A DNA stretch of 64,000 bases from an uncultured Acetatifactor sp. (GTDB taxonomy: Bacteria > Bacillota > Clostridia > Lachnospirales > Lachnospiraceae). The translations under genes were made by a program, and so were the position numbers. The stretch is taken from contig CAKRZO010000014.1 in NCBI GenBank assembly GCA_934433135.1, forward strand, positions 23,143 to 87,142, read 5' to 3'. Shown here in pieces: positions 23,825 to 32,132 of the stretch (position 1 is its first letter; the number at the start of each line of letters is the position of its first letter). Below the pieces are notes generated by a model. That model was not told the DNA's origin and did not search any database. It saw only the letters and a program-made list of their open reading frames with translations.

Positions 23825-26800
23825 TCAGTGCACCTTCTTCCGAAGCAGAAGCCATACGGCCATAGCAATCATGCCGATCAGTGAAACACCCGCCATGGAG
23901 GCTGCTGCAACGATTATTCCGTCCTTGCCGTCAGTGCCGTTTTCGCCGGTAGCCTTTATACCAAGGGATGTCCAAGTAGCGCCATCATCATAGGAAACTT
24001 TCCACTCGTTTGTCTCGGCATCGATGCGAAGCTTGGGTGTAACACCATCTTTTCCATCAGCGCCGTCTTTGCCATTTTCACCGGTAGCCTTTATACCAAG
24101 GGATGTCCAGGCAGTACCGTTGTCATAGGAAACTTCCCACTCGTTTGTCTCGGCATTGATACGAAGCCTGGGCGTAACACCGGCCTTACCATCAATGCCG
24201 TCTTTGCCATTCGCGCCATCAACACCATTCTTGCCATTCACGCCATCCTTGCCATTCACACCATCCTTGCCATTCACACCATCCTTACCATCCTTACCAT
24301 TCGTTCCGTTGCTGACAGTAAACGTAAAGGTACTTCCATCGGTCAGTGTAATAGTGTAAGTATCCACACTGCCTTCGGTTTTAGTCTTCTCTATCTTTTC
24401 AATGCCAACACCGTCAGCGCCGTCGTCCCCTTTGAGATTACCGAGGGAGATCCATTCTTCGGTTTCCTCATAGCGGACGTACAGAATGCCGTTCTCAATC
24501 TTGAAGGACGGGGTCTTGCCATCAACACCGTTTTTACCGTCTGTACCATTGGCACCGTTTAAGCCATTGGTAACAGTGAAGGTTTCTGTCGTTCCATCGC
24601 TGTAGGTAATGGTGTAGGTGTCTGTTGAACCGTCGCTGGCAGTCTTGCTGATAGAGACAATACTGCGCACCGGCTTGACCGTCACAGTAATCGTCGCGCT
24701 GGCTGCACCATAGGTCAGGGTAATGGTCTGCATGCCGACCGTCGTATTGCTGTAACCGGAGATCGTCACATCCCGCAGATCCAAGGCCATCTCGCCCAGC
24801 TTGATGGAAATGCCAGTGAGATCCAAGGCCTCGCCAAAATAGTACTCCGTCTTATATGTACCGGAGATCGTCAGCTCCGTGGTTTCACTTGCAGGGATCT
24901 TTACCTCGATCGTGCAGGGGAAATGGTCGGATTTCATCGTGGGCGTGACCTCGAAGCTTCCTTCGACCAGAGATACAGAGGGAGACAGAATCAAGTTATC
25001 CACCATCGTATCGTCACTGGTCGTGACGGTTCCCTGATTGACGACCGTGCAATCGCTGAAAACAGAATTGAAGGCTGCGAAGTCCTGACTGTTAAAATCG
25101 CCTACCAAAATGTAGGGATCATCTTGCTTGATAATATCATAAATGTATTGCAGAGCCGGAGTTACATTCTGCTTGTAAAAATGCGTAACATAGAAGCTAA
25201 GGATCGCACCATTCACATTAATCTTTGCTTTGATCAATCCGCCGGCATCGTTACCATCGGTCACACCGGCAGCCTTCAAATCGACGACTTCCGGCTCGCC
25301 TACGATGGGGTACTTAGACAGGAATCCATCTCCATACTGACCACCGTCAGAATCCGAATATCTGCCAAAGTAATAGTAATAGCCCATCTGCTCGCCCAGG
25401 ATCTTCATGGTCTCCTGATTATAGTTACTGTTGGCCTTGTCAAACACTTCCTCCAGGCCGATGATGTCTGCACCGGTGGCCAGCAGATCCTTTGCCAGTT
25501 CCGTATAGTCATAGCCATAGAGCATACCGCCCAGACGGATGTTATAAGTCATAACTTTCAGGTCCTGCGTCGTCTTGGCAAAGGCCTTTTCGGGCACCTG
25601 CAGCACATTGCTGCCCGGAGCTGTGAAGGTGTGGGTCAGATCAGAGCCTGCGATCATCGCAACGGACTTGATGTACATTTCATCATTGCCGTTACCCACC
25701 ATAAAGCCCCAAACAGAGTCGTAGACCGCCTTTGCGGTATTCCCCTGCAGGTAGATGGTCTTGCCAACCGCTTCGGCCTTGACACTGACCAGGCAGTTGT
25801 TGCGAATAGCGAAGGACACGGTCAGCCACTGGCCGCTCTTGGAAGCATCCTGAACAGCAGCTGCGTCTGCTGCAGAAGTACCAGCCAGCACCTGACCTTT
25901 ATCATGGAGATAAAGATTCCCGGAACAACCGCCTGCACGAATTGCCAGGTCACCTCTGACAGCCCCGGTTCCGGTTTCGTTCACGGATGGATTAAATACC
26001 AGATATTTACCGGCATTATTCAGGAACTTCATCTCCATACGGACGGTGTAGTCGTCCAGATTTCTGGGGATCTCAGCGCCGAAGGGGGTCACATAAACTT
26101 TCTTGTTAGTGGTTTTGACATAGAGACCGTCTCCGGTCAGCTTCAGCGTGGTGTTTTCATCGGTCACACCGCTGCCGCCCACATAATAGCCGATGGCGCT
26201 CAAATCATCAATCGTGGAGAAATCCACATAGTGCAGCACAACGCCGTCCACATATTCGGTATCCTTGGTGTCGAAGGGCATCTCCGGGGCAGCGGGGATC
26301 TCTCCGCCAATGGTCACAGTTCCGCTGGATCGGAGGGCGCTCTGCGGCACATCCAGCACCTGCTCCCCGGCAGCGGCAGGCCAGATCAGATCCTGCTTCA
26401 CGTCGCAGCCAGCGACCATGGTGATGGACTGGATGGTCATGTCATCCGGGCCGTTGCCGATCATAAAGCCCCAGTTGGTGACCGTCAAATCTTTAGCACA
26501 AACATAGCAAACTTTTCCGTTGCACTCTGCTTTCAGATAGATGTCATCGCTTTTCAGCGTTTTTCCGCCCTGAACGGGAATGGAAAGCGTCACTTCATAG
26601 CCCTTGGCCATCTCCTGCTCAAAATCAAGGCAATCCTGCTTGGAAGAACCGCCACGCTGCCAGCCGGCGTCATGCAGAAACGGGCCATCCGTTCTCACAT
26701 CTTTACCGTAGTTTCGGATTGCCATGTCGCCGCCGGAATTGCCGTTTCCGGCTGCATTGACGCCGGGATTAAATACCAGATACTTCGTGGTCGTCACGGA

Positions 26801-27940
26801 GGGGTTCACCTTGAACGTTATCCGAAGGGTGTAATCCTGAATATTCCGGGGAATGCTTGCGCCAAAGGGGGTAATGTACAGCTTGCTCGATGTCGTGGTC
26901 ACCACATGGAGGCCATCTTCGGTGATTTCGTAAGTGGAGGGGGTACCGCTGACATAATAGCCGACCTCCTTCAGGCTATTCACTTTGCTGAAATCCACAT
27001 GGTGCAAAACCGCGCCGGGAACATACTGTGTGTCAGCATTATCGTCAAAGGACAGTGCAGGTGCCGTGGGAACGGTACGATCCGGATCCAGATCAATATC
27101 CTCTGCTGTCTTAAAGGCAGACTTAGGGACATCCAGAATATTCTCGCCGGTGGTGTAGCCATCAGTAGGCCAGATCTTTTCGGTCTGCCAATTGCCGCCA
27201 GCCATCATCGCCACAGACTTCACGGTCACATCGCCGCCGGCACCCACAGCAAAGCCCCAGTTCTGTCCCAGTACACTCTTAGCGCTGTTACCTTTCAGAA
27301 CGACCGTCCGGCCATTGCAGGTCGCCGTGAGATTGGCCAGAGCATTATCGACCACATGGAAGGAAAGCATTACTTCTTTGCCGCTTTTCAGATCCTGAGC
27401 CAGCTGATATGCGTCGCTCCGGGTTCCCTTGATGGGGTCTCCCCATGCGTTATCGTGCAGGAACGGGCCGGTTTCCGCCCAACCGGGATTCGGGCGGATC
27501 GCCATGTCGCCGCTCAGCGCACCAATGCCGTTGGTATTGGCAGCGGGATAGAACAGCAAAAACTTGTTATTCTCCGCATTGTTGAACGTCACCGTCAGTT
27601 CCACGGTAAAGCTCGGAATATTCTTCGGAACCTTTGCGCCAAAGGGGGTAATGTACACATTGTCTTTGCTGACGATGTGCAGGCCCTCGCTGGTGGTCTC
27701 CAGGGTCTCGGCACTGCCGGCGGCATAATAGCCAAGTTCCTCCAGCGTGGATGTTTTGGTGAAATCGACGTAGTGCAGTACAGCGCCGTCAATATATTGC
27801 GTTTCGGCACTGTCCGTGAAAGATAGACCAGGTGTGGCAGGCAGCTCTCCACCTGTAGACAGTTCTGTTGCAAATGCGCTCAGCGGCAGGCAGCCGATCG
27901 CGAAAAACAGCGCCAGAAAAACAGCCAGAATTTTTTTCAT
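23825..27940 (-). CDS. Secreted membrane-anchored protein: three repeated modules, phosphodiesterase domain, Ig-like and collagen-like tail
   Basis: A 1371-residue protein. A signal peptide (residues 1-25, ending SAFA) is followed by three copies of an approximately 250-residue module (about 45-290, 300-545, 560-790), each with YVDF, GYY, ITPFGA, GDMAIR, FLHD and WGF blocks. Residues about 795-1035 are an endonuclease/exonuclease/phosphatase domain with all key motifs: YNIRLG, GLEEV, VGDFNSQ and SDHFPC. An Ig-like domain, collagen-like GxxGxx repeats and two copies of a 45-residue unit come next. The protein ends in a membrane helix and RKKVH. It faces the outside. The module's function is unknown; a lipid, nucleic acid or sugar phosphate could be the target. 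Confidence 0.85.
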   Translation of the reverse strand: MKKILAVFLALFFAIGCLPLSAFATELSTGGELPATPGLSFTDSAETQYIDGAVLHYVDFTKTSTLEELGYYAAGSAETLETTSEGLHIVSKDNVYITPFGAKVPKNIPSFTVELTVTFNNAENNKFLLFYPAANTNGIGALSGDMAIRPNPGWAETGPFLHDNAWGDPIKGTRSDAYQLAQDLKSGKEVMLSFHVVDNALANLTATCNGRTVVLKGNSAKSVLGQNWGFAVGAGGDVTVKSVAMMAGGNWQTEKIWPTDGYTTGENILDVPKSAFKTAEDIDLDPDRTVPTAPALSFDDNADTQYVPGAVLHHVDFSKVNSLKEVGYYVSGTPSTYEITEDGLHVVTTTSSKLYITPFGASIPRNIQDYTLRITFKVNPSVTTTKYLVFNPGVNAAGNGNSGGDMAIRNYGKDVRTDGPFLHDAGWQRGGSSKQDCLDFEQEMAKGYEVTLSIPVQGGKTLKSDDIYLKAECNGKVCYVCAKDLTVTNWGFMIGNGPDDMTIQSITMVAGCDVKQDLIWPAAAGEQVLDVPQSALRSSGTVTIGGEIPAAPEMPFDTKDTEYVDGVVLHYVDFSTIDDLSAIGYYVGGSGVTDENTTLKLTGDGLYVKTTNKKVYVTPFGAEIPRNLDDYTVRMEMKFLNNAGKYLVFNPSVNETGTGAVRGDLAIRAGGCSGNLYLHDKGQVLAGTSAADAAAVQDASKSGQWLTVSFAIRNNCLVSVKAEAVGKTIYLQGNTAKAVYDSVWGFMVGNGNDEMYIKSVAMIAGSDLTHTFTAPGSNVLQVPEKAFAKTTQDLKVMTYNIRLGGMLYGYDYTELAKDLLATGADIIGLEEVFDKANSNYNQETMKILGEQMGYYYYFGRYSDSDGGQYGDGFLSKYPIVGEPEVVDLKAAGVTDGNDAGGLIKAKINVNGAILSFYVTHFYKQNVTPALQYIYDIIKQDDPYILVGDFNSQDFAAFNSVFSDCTVVNQGTVTTSDDTMVDNLILSPSVSLVEGSFEVTPTMKSDHFPCTIEVKIPASETTELTISGTYKTEYYFGEALDLTGISIKLGEMALDLRDVTISGYSNTTVGMQTITLTYGAASATITVTVKPVRSIVSISKTASDGSTDTYTITYSDGTTETFTVTNGLNGANGTDGKNGVDGKTPSFKIENGILYVRYEETEEWISLGNLKGDDGADGVGIEKIEKTKTEGSVDTYTITLTDGSTFTFTVSNGTNGKDGKDGVNGKDGVNGKDGVNGKNGVDGANGKDGIDGKAGVTPRLRINAETNEWEVSYDNGTAWTSLGIKATGENGKDGADGKDGVTPKLRIDAETNEWKVSYDDGATWTSLGIKATGENGTDGKDGIIVAAASMAGVSLIGMIAMAVWLLLRKKVH
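23937..24185 (-). repeat. Two-copy 135-bp tandem repeat in the tail of the secreted protein
   Basis: The segment starting CCGGTAGCC at 23946 recurs at 24081, a period of 135 bp or 45 codons, with few differences. It encodes the WTSLGIKATGENG and VTPxLRIxAETNEW unit twice. Confidence 0.8.
24233..24310 (-). repeat. Collagen-like 18-bp microrepeat
   Basis: The unit TTGCCATTCACACCATCC and close variants repeat head to tail and encode the GKDGVN hexapeptide on the reverse strand. This is the collagen-like stalk near the cell surface. Confidence 0.85.
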
Positions 27941-28007
27941 GTTACTTCCTTTCTACCGCAATGAAAAAGCCATTTTTGTGCGGTCTTTTCTTCTGAGGAT
28001 CCCAAAC

Positions 28008-28056
28008 AAAAGACCCACCCGGCCACCATGATAGTCACCGAATGGGTCTTTTTTCA
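28008..28056 (-). terminator. Terminator of the sugar importer operon
   Basis: AAAGACCCA and TGGGTCTTT form a stem around a loop of about 25 nt that itself contains small pairings. On the reverse strand it ends in TTTTGTTT, 33 bp past the importer stop at 28089. On the forward strand a T6 run follows, so it may work both ways. Confidence 0.7.
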
Positions 28057-28088
28057 TTAGCGTATCAAATGACTACACAGGTATTCCG

Positions 28089-29882
28089 TTAGTTCTTGGC
28101 CAGGGAATCGTAGTACGCCTGATAGGCAGCAACATACTCCTTGGAGCCCAGAGCCTCCAGCTGGTTGAAGTAATCGTCCAGCTCCGCATCGGTCAGGTCA
28201 CGGGCGCCGGTAACGAACTTGGCGATCTCAGGCTCGGCATAGGAGCGCAGGGACTTCAGGGTAACAGTCAGCTCGGATGCCTGATCGGCGTCCATCCAGG
28301 AAATGGATGGGAACACTTCATCGGTCACATAGGGGCTGATAACGGTCTGCAAAGCATACTCATAGAACTTGTTACCGTCAGAAAGCAGGGTCTCATTCTT
28401 ACGCAGCACGGAAGAGTCCTCGTAATCGGCGGCATTGGGCTCGCCTGCATAAATGGGAGAGGTCAGGTCAAAACGCCAGGTGTTGTAGCCGAACAGACCG
28501 GAGGACCACATGGAGATGTTCTTCGCAATGTAGTCATTGGAGTTGGTGTACTTGTCCTTGTTTTCCTCATACTCCGGGTAGTACCGGGCACCAGTCTCAT
28601 CCAGCTTCCAGCCGGTCACGCCAAGGAGGATGTCGGTCTGGTCAGCGCTGGGGCCGTCCATGGACATCACCATGTTATCTTCCGTGGTGGAATAGAACCA
28701 GTCAATAAACTTGGCAGCCAGCTCCGGCTCTTTGCATTGAGAGGAGACGATCACACCATTCACACCGATGGACGGATTGTCAATGGAGTTACCGGTAGCC
28801 ACAGGGGTGCTGTTCCACTCACTGGTCAGTGGAGCCACAGCCCAGTACTGGTCGAAGTCATTGGTGCAGACAAAGGGAGCCTGCATGATGAACGCCTGAT
28901 TCTTGGCGAACTCAGCATAGATAGAGGTACGATCCATGGTGAAGAAGTCCGGATGGATCAGGCCCTCTTCATAGAGCTGGTTCAGGATCTTCAGGTACTC
29001 GCCAAAGAGTTCCCGGTCAGCCAAGGGCACAACAACCTTGCCGTTTCTCAGGCAGATGCCGTAAGCCTTGGAGTTGGCGCCCACATAGCCCATGGCATTC
29101 AGGATGAATGCGCCGGGATGCTCAGAGGCAAAAGCACCGCCGATGGGGTACTCGCACAGGCCGGCTGCCTTGATAGCACGCATGGCGTCAATGAACTGAT
29201 CCAGAGTGGTGGGAACGGCAATGTTCAGCTGCTCCAGATAATCGTAGTTCATGAAGTAACGGGGCATAGAGCCGCGACCCGCAGAAATGCCGCCCAGACC
29301 CCAGATGTTGCCGTTGGGGGTCATTACCCGGTTCTTCAGGTTAGGGTTGCCGGCAAAGATGCCGCTCAGGTTGGGCATATAGGTATCGTTGATATACTCG
29401 CTCAGATCCAGCAGCTGGCCTTCCACTTCGCCGTAGTTCACCAGTTCGGTGGTGGAGAAGCCGCTGCCGATGATGATGTCGGGCAGTTCGTTACTTGCAA
29501 AAGCAAGGGAGAGAATGTCACCCTTATTATCGGGGGTGAAAACGGTCACTTCCAGATTGATGTTCATCACTTCGGTGATGTACTTGTACATCCAGGACTC
29601 CTTGAAGTCGCCGTACTCGGCGGTCTGTTCCACATAAAGGGACAGGGTCTTCTCAGTGCCTTCCTTCACAATGGGCATTCCGGTCTGGTTCATCCAGTCG
29701 GGACCGTCCCAGTCGGTGGCATTGTCATCGGTGCTGGGGGTGGTAGCCTCACCGGCAGGGGTGGTGCTGGGGGCTGTGGTGTCACCGGCACTGGGAGTCG
29801 GGTCATTTTTGCCGCACGCTGCTAATGAAAAGAGCATGACAGCAAACAGGATCAGGGCAATGATTCTCTTTTTAGTTTTCAT
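28089..29882 (-). CDS. Sugar ABC transporter substrate-binding lipoprotein (LplA/YtcQ type)
   Basis: A 597-residue lipoprotein. The signal ends in the lipobox SLAAC with Cys23 as the lipid attachment site, followed by a Thr/Ser/Pro-rich linker. The rest is a two-lobe family 1 binding fold of the large LplA class, with ASNELPDIIIG, IKAAGLCEYPIGG and ELAAKFIDWFYSTTED. It captures an oligosaccharide at the cell surface and gives it to the two permeases. It is the last gene of the importer operon, unlike many where it comes first. GGAGGAAAC precedes the start. Ligand cannot be read from sequence. Confidence 0.92.
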   Translation of the reverse strand: MKTKKRIIALILFAVMLFSLAACGKNDPTPSAGDTTAPSTTPAGEATTPSTDDNATDWDGPDWMNQTGMPIVKEGTEKTLSLYVEQTAEYGDFKESWMYKYITEVMNINLEVTVFTPDNKGDILSLAFASNELPDIIIGSGFSTTELVNYGEVEGQLLDLSEYINDTYMPNLSGIFAGNPNLKNRVMTPNGNIWGLGGISAGRGSMPRYFMNYDYLEQLNIAVPTTLDQFIDAMRAIKAAGLCEYPIGGAFASEHPGAFILNAMGYVGANSKAYGICLRNGKVVVPLADRELFGEYLKILNQLYEEGLIHPDFFTMDRTSIYAEFAKNQAFIMQAPFVCTNDFDQYWAVAPLTSEWNSTPVATGNSIDNPSIGVNGVIVSSQCKEPELAAKFIDWFYSTTEDNMVMSMDGPSADQTDILLGVTGWKLDETGARYYPEYEENKDKYTNSNDYIAKNISMWSSGLFGYNTWRFDLTSPIYAGEPNAADYEDSSVLRKNETLLSDGNKFYEYALQTVISPYVTDEVFPSISWMDADQASELTVTLKSLRSYAEPEIAKFVTGARDLTDAELDDYFNQLEALGSKEYVAAYQAYYDSLAKN

Positions 29883-29895
29883 GTTTCCTCCATTC

Positions 29896-29996
29896 TGACG
29901 CTCTGCGTCAATTTAATTTCTATCTAGGATGCACGCTGTGCATTTAGACCGCTATACCGTGCGCCCTTTCAGAGACGTTTTTCGTCTCTTGCGCAC
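29896..29996 (-). promoter_or_regulatory. Three tandem stem-loops between permease and binding protein genes
   Basis: The 114-bp gap holds TGACGC/GCGTCA (29896-29910), ATGCAC/GTGCAT (29929-29943), and a two-part stem AGAGACG/CGTCTCT inside GTGCGC/GCGCAC (29959-29996) that begins right after the permease stop. None is followed by a U-run. Such hairpins often protect the downstream mRNA segment so that the binding protein is made in excess. No separate promoter is clear. Confidence 0.55.
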
Positions 29997-30899
29997 TCAA
30001 CCCTTTACGGATCCGACCATCGCACCCTTGGCAAAATACTTTTGCAGGAAAGGATATGCGATGACCAGTGGAAGGCTGGCAACGATGACAATGGAATACT
30101 TCATATTCTGTGCCATGTAAGCCCGGTAGATCATATTGGCAATGTCCGAGCCGGAGCCACCGATCTCAGACAAGTCGAGCTGGTTGGCATTCAGGATGTT
30201 CCGCAGCACCAGCTGCAGAGGATAGTATTCCTTTTTGTAGATGTATAGCATAGCCTTGTAGTACTCGTTCCATGCACCGACACCTACGTATAGGGAAAGC
30301 ACTGCAATGATTGGCTTGGACAGCGGCAGTGTAATGGACGAAAAGGTTCGCCATTCGCTTGCTCCGTCTATGTATGCGGCCTCATACAGTTCTGTAGGGA
30401 TGCTGGTATCGAAGAACTGGCGGGTAACGATCAGATTGTAGCAGCTGACGCCCGTACCAAGCACCATCGCCAGAGGATTGTTGATCAGGTGCAGGCTCTT
30501 CATCAGCAAGAACTCCGGAACCATACCTCCGGAAACATACATTGTAAAGAAGAAATACAGTGTAAATACACCACGCCCCGGCAAATTCTTTTTGGACAGA
30601 GCATAACCGGCCGGGATCGTCAGAATCAGACGGTAAAGGACAGCCAGAATGGTGTAAATGATCGTGTTCCGATAGCCTGTCCACAGCTGAGATTCCTTCA
30701 GGATCAGTCGATAAGCTTCCATCGAGAATTGTTTGATCCACAGCAAGGTGTGGCCGGAGGCCACTTCCGTGGGATCCGACAGGGAAGCGATCACGCAGAA
30801 ATACAGCGGATAAGCCACCACGACCGTGATCAGCGCTACCAGCGCTACATTAACAATATCGAACCATGTCGTTTTTTTATTTTTCAATCTTGTGCGCAT
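29997..30899 (-). CDS. Sugar ABC transporter permease (LplC/YtcP type)
   Basis: A 300-residue CUT1-type permease with six predicted helices. The EAA-like loop is seen in ELYEAAYIDGASEWRTFSS with the conserved EAAxxDGA core that contacts the ATPase. The N-terminus MRTRLKNKKTTWFDIVN is cytoplasmic. It pairs with the permease at 30912. No ATPase gene is present, so a shared MsmX-like ATPase encoded elsewhere is presumed. Confidence 0.93.
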   Translation of the reverse strand: MRTRLKNKKTTWFDIVNVALVALITVVVAYPLYFCVIASLSDPTEVASGHTLLWIKQFSMEAYRLILKESQLWTGYRNTIIYTILAVLYRLILTIPAGYALSKKNLPGRGVFTLYFFFTMYVSGGMVPEFLLMKSLHLINNPLAMVLGTGVSCYNLIVTRQFFDTSIPTELYEAAYIDGASEWRTFSSITLPLSKPIIAVLSLYVGVGAWNEYYKAMLYIYKKEYYPLQLVLRNILNANQLDLSEIGGSGSDIANMIYRAYMAQNMKYSIVIVASLPLVIAYPFLQKYFAKGAMVGSVKG

Positions 30900-30911
30900 T
30901 GTCCTGCCTCC

Positions 30912-31883
30912 TTACCACAGGCCGCTCTTGGCCGTTTTCTTGGAAATAAAATTGGTGATCGTGACCATAATAATGCTTACCAAGTTGTTAAACAAATTGA
31001 TTGCGGTAGAGTAGCTGTACTGCTTCATGCCGATACCGGTCTCATACACATAGGCGGACAGTACCTCGGAGACCTCCAGGTTCAGCGGGTTTTGCAGCAG
31101 ATACACTTTTTCAAAACCCGTCGCCAAAAGGTTGCCCATCGACAGGATGAACATCGTAATGACCGTCGGCATCAGGTGCGGCAGATACACATGCCGAATA
31201 ATCTGCATTCTGGAGGCACCATCCATGCGGGCTGCCTCCACCAGCTCCGGGGACACGCTGGATAACGTAGCCAGGTAGATGATCGTTCCCCAGCCCAATT
31301 CGCCCCAAACGCCGGAGAGAACATAGACCCATGGGAATACTCCCGGCCTGGACATATAGTCCGTTACCTCATAACTGCTGCCGCCAATCCATGCGCCAAT
31401 AATGTTGAATAAGCCGTTACGTCCCAGGAACAGGATGGCCATACCGCAAACCAGCACAGTGGAAATAAAGTGCGGCGCATAAGTAATGGTCTGGCAGACC
31501 TTTTTAAATTTGCCGTCCCGCATCTCATTGAGCATCAGGGCAAACACAAGGGATGCAGGGAAGAACAGCATACCCAGCAGGTTCAGCCGCAGCGTGTTCC
31601 AGAGAATCCGCGTGAAATACGGATAATTGAAAAACTGCTTGAACCACTTGTACCACGGGTCGGCCCATTCGCTCCCCCAGATACCCAAGGTGTTGCGGAA
31701 ATCCTTAAATGCGATCTGAATGCCGTACACGGGTATGTAGTGAAAAATGAATACCGAGATGATACCGGGTATCAACATTAAATATAAGGAGCGGTACCGC
31801 CATATCCGCTTCCAACACTTCTGCGACCGTCCCTGCGGAGCAAGTGGTCTCGCTGACTTATCAACTTTCGTCAACATGTTCAA
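30912..31883 (-). CDS. Sugar ABC transporter permease (LplB/YtcP partner type)
   Basis: A 323-residue permease with six predicted helices. The coupling motif is LVEAARMDGASRMQIIRHV, and the N-terminal cytoplasmic segment RSQKCWKRIWRYRSLYLML is typical of LplB. It is the first gene of the importer operon, 12 bp before the second permease, and is preceded by AGGAGG. It diverges from the membrane sensor gene at 32133, which probably controls it. Confidence 0.93.
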   Translation of the reverse strand: MNMLTKVDKSARPLAPQGRSQKCWKRIWRYRSLYLMLIPGIISVFIFHYIPVYGIQIAFKDFRNTLGIWGSEWADPWYKWFKQFFNYPYFTRILWNTLRLNLLGMLFFPASLVFALMLNEMRDGKFKKVCQTITYAPHFISTVLVCGMAILFLGRNGLFNIIGAWIGGSSYEVTDYMSRPGVFPWVYVLSGVWGELGWGTIIYLATLSSVSPELVEAARMDGASRMQIIRHVYLPHLMPTVITMFILSMGNLLATGFEKVYLLQNPLNLEVSEVLSAYVYETGIGMKQYSYSTAINLFNNLVSIIMVTITNFISKKTAKSGLW

Positions 31884-31907
31884 TCCTCCTGCGTTTATCT
31901 TGACCTC

Positions 31908-31936
31908 ATTGTAGCAATCGCCAAGTGAAATAACAA
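31908..31936 (-). promoter_or_regulatory. Importer operon promoter
   Basis: TTGTTA (31931-31936), 17 bp and TACAAT (31908-31913) on the reverse strand. The -35 hexamer is imperfect, which fits a need for the AraC-type activator. On the other strand TATAAT occurs at about 32065 for the regulator gene. Confidence 0.6.
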
Positions 31937-32132
31937 TGACACATTTCCTTTTATAATTGCTCTTTTAGAAAAACGGCGTCCTGGCAGGCCGGAGCAAAAT
32001 AACTCTTTTCTGCAGAAATATCGAAAACCGTATCCAAGGCTTTCCATAATCGCAATTCTGCTGTATAATACAGGAAAGTATGAGAGTAATAGATGAAGTA
32101 CAATAATCACAGTTCAGGGGGGAATTGGAGAG

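Noticed and set aside
24225..24310. Short direct repeats that look like a CRISPR array
   Set aside because: The units are contiguous without unique spacers and encode a collagen-like GKDGVN repeat in frame with the gene.
24923..27826. A 967-codon open frame on the plus strand
   Set aside because: It lies wholly opposite the secreted phosphodiesterase-like gene, whose signal peptide, repeated modules and catalytic motifs are clear. The antisense frame has no recognisable domain and is explained by codon bias of the repeats.
28737..29825. A 362-codon plus-strand frame opposite the binding lipoprotein
   Set aside because: The lipoprotein has a proper lipobox and family blocks. The opposite frame is His/Gly/Val-rich with no family features.
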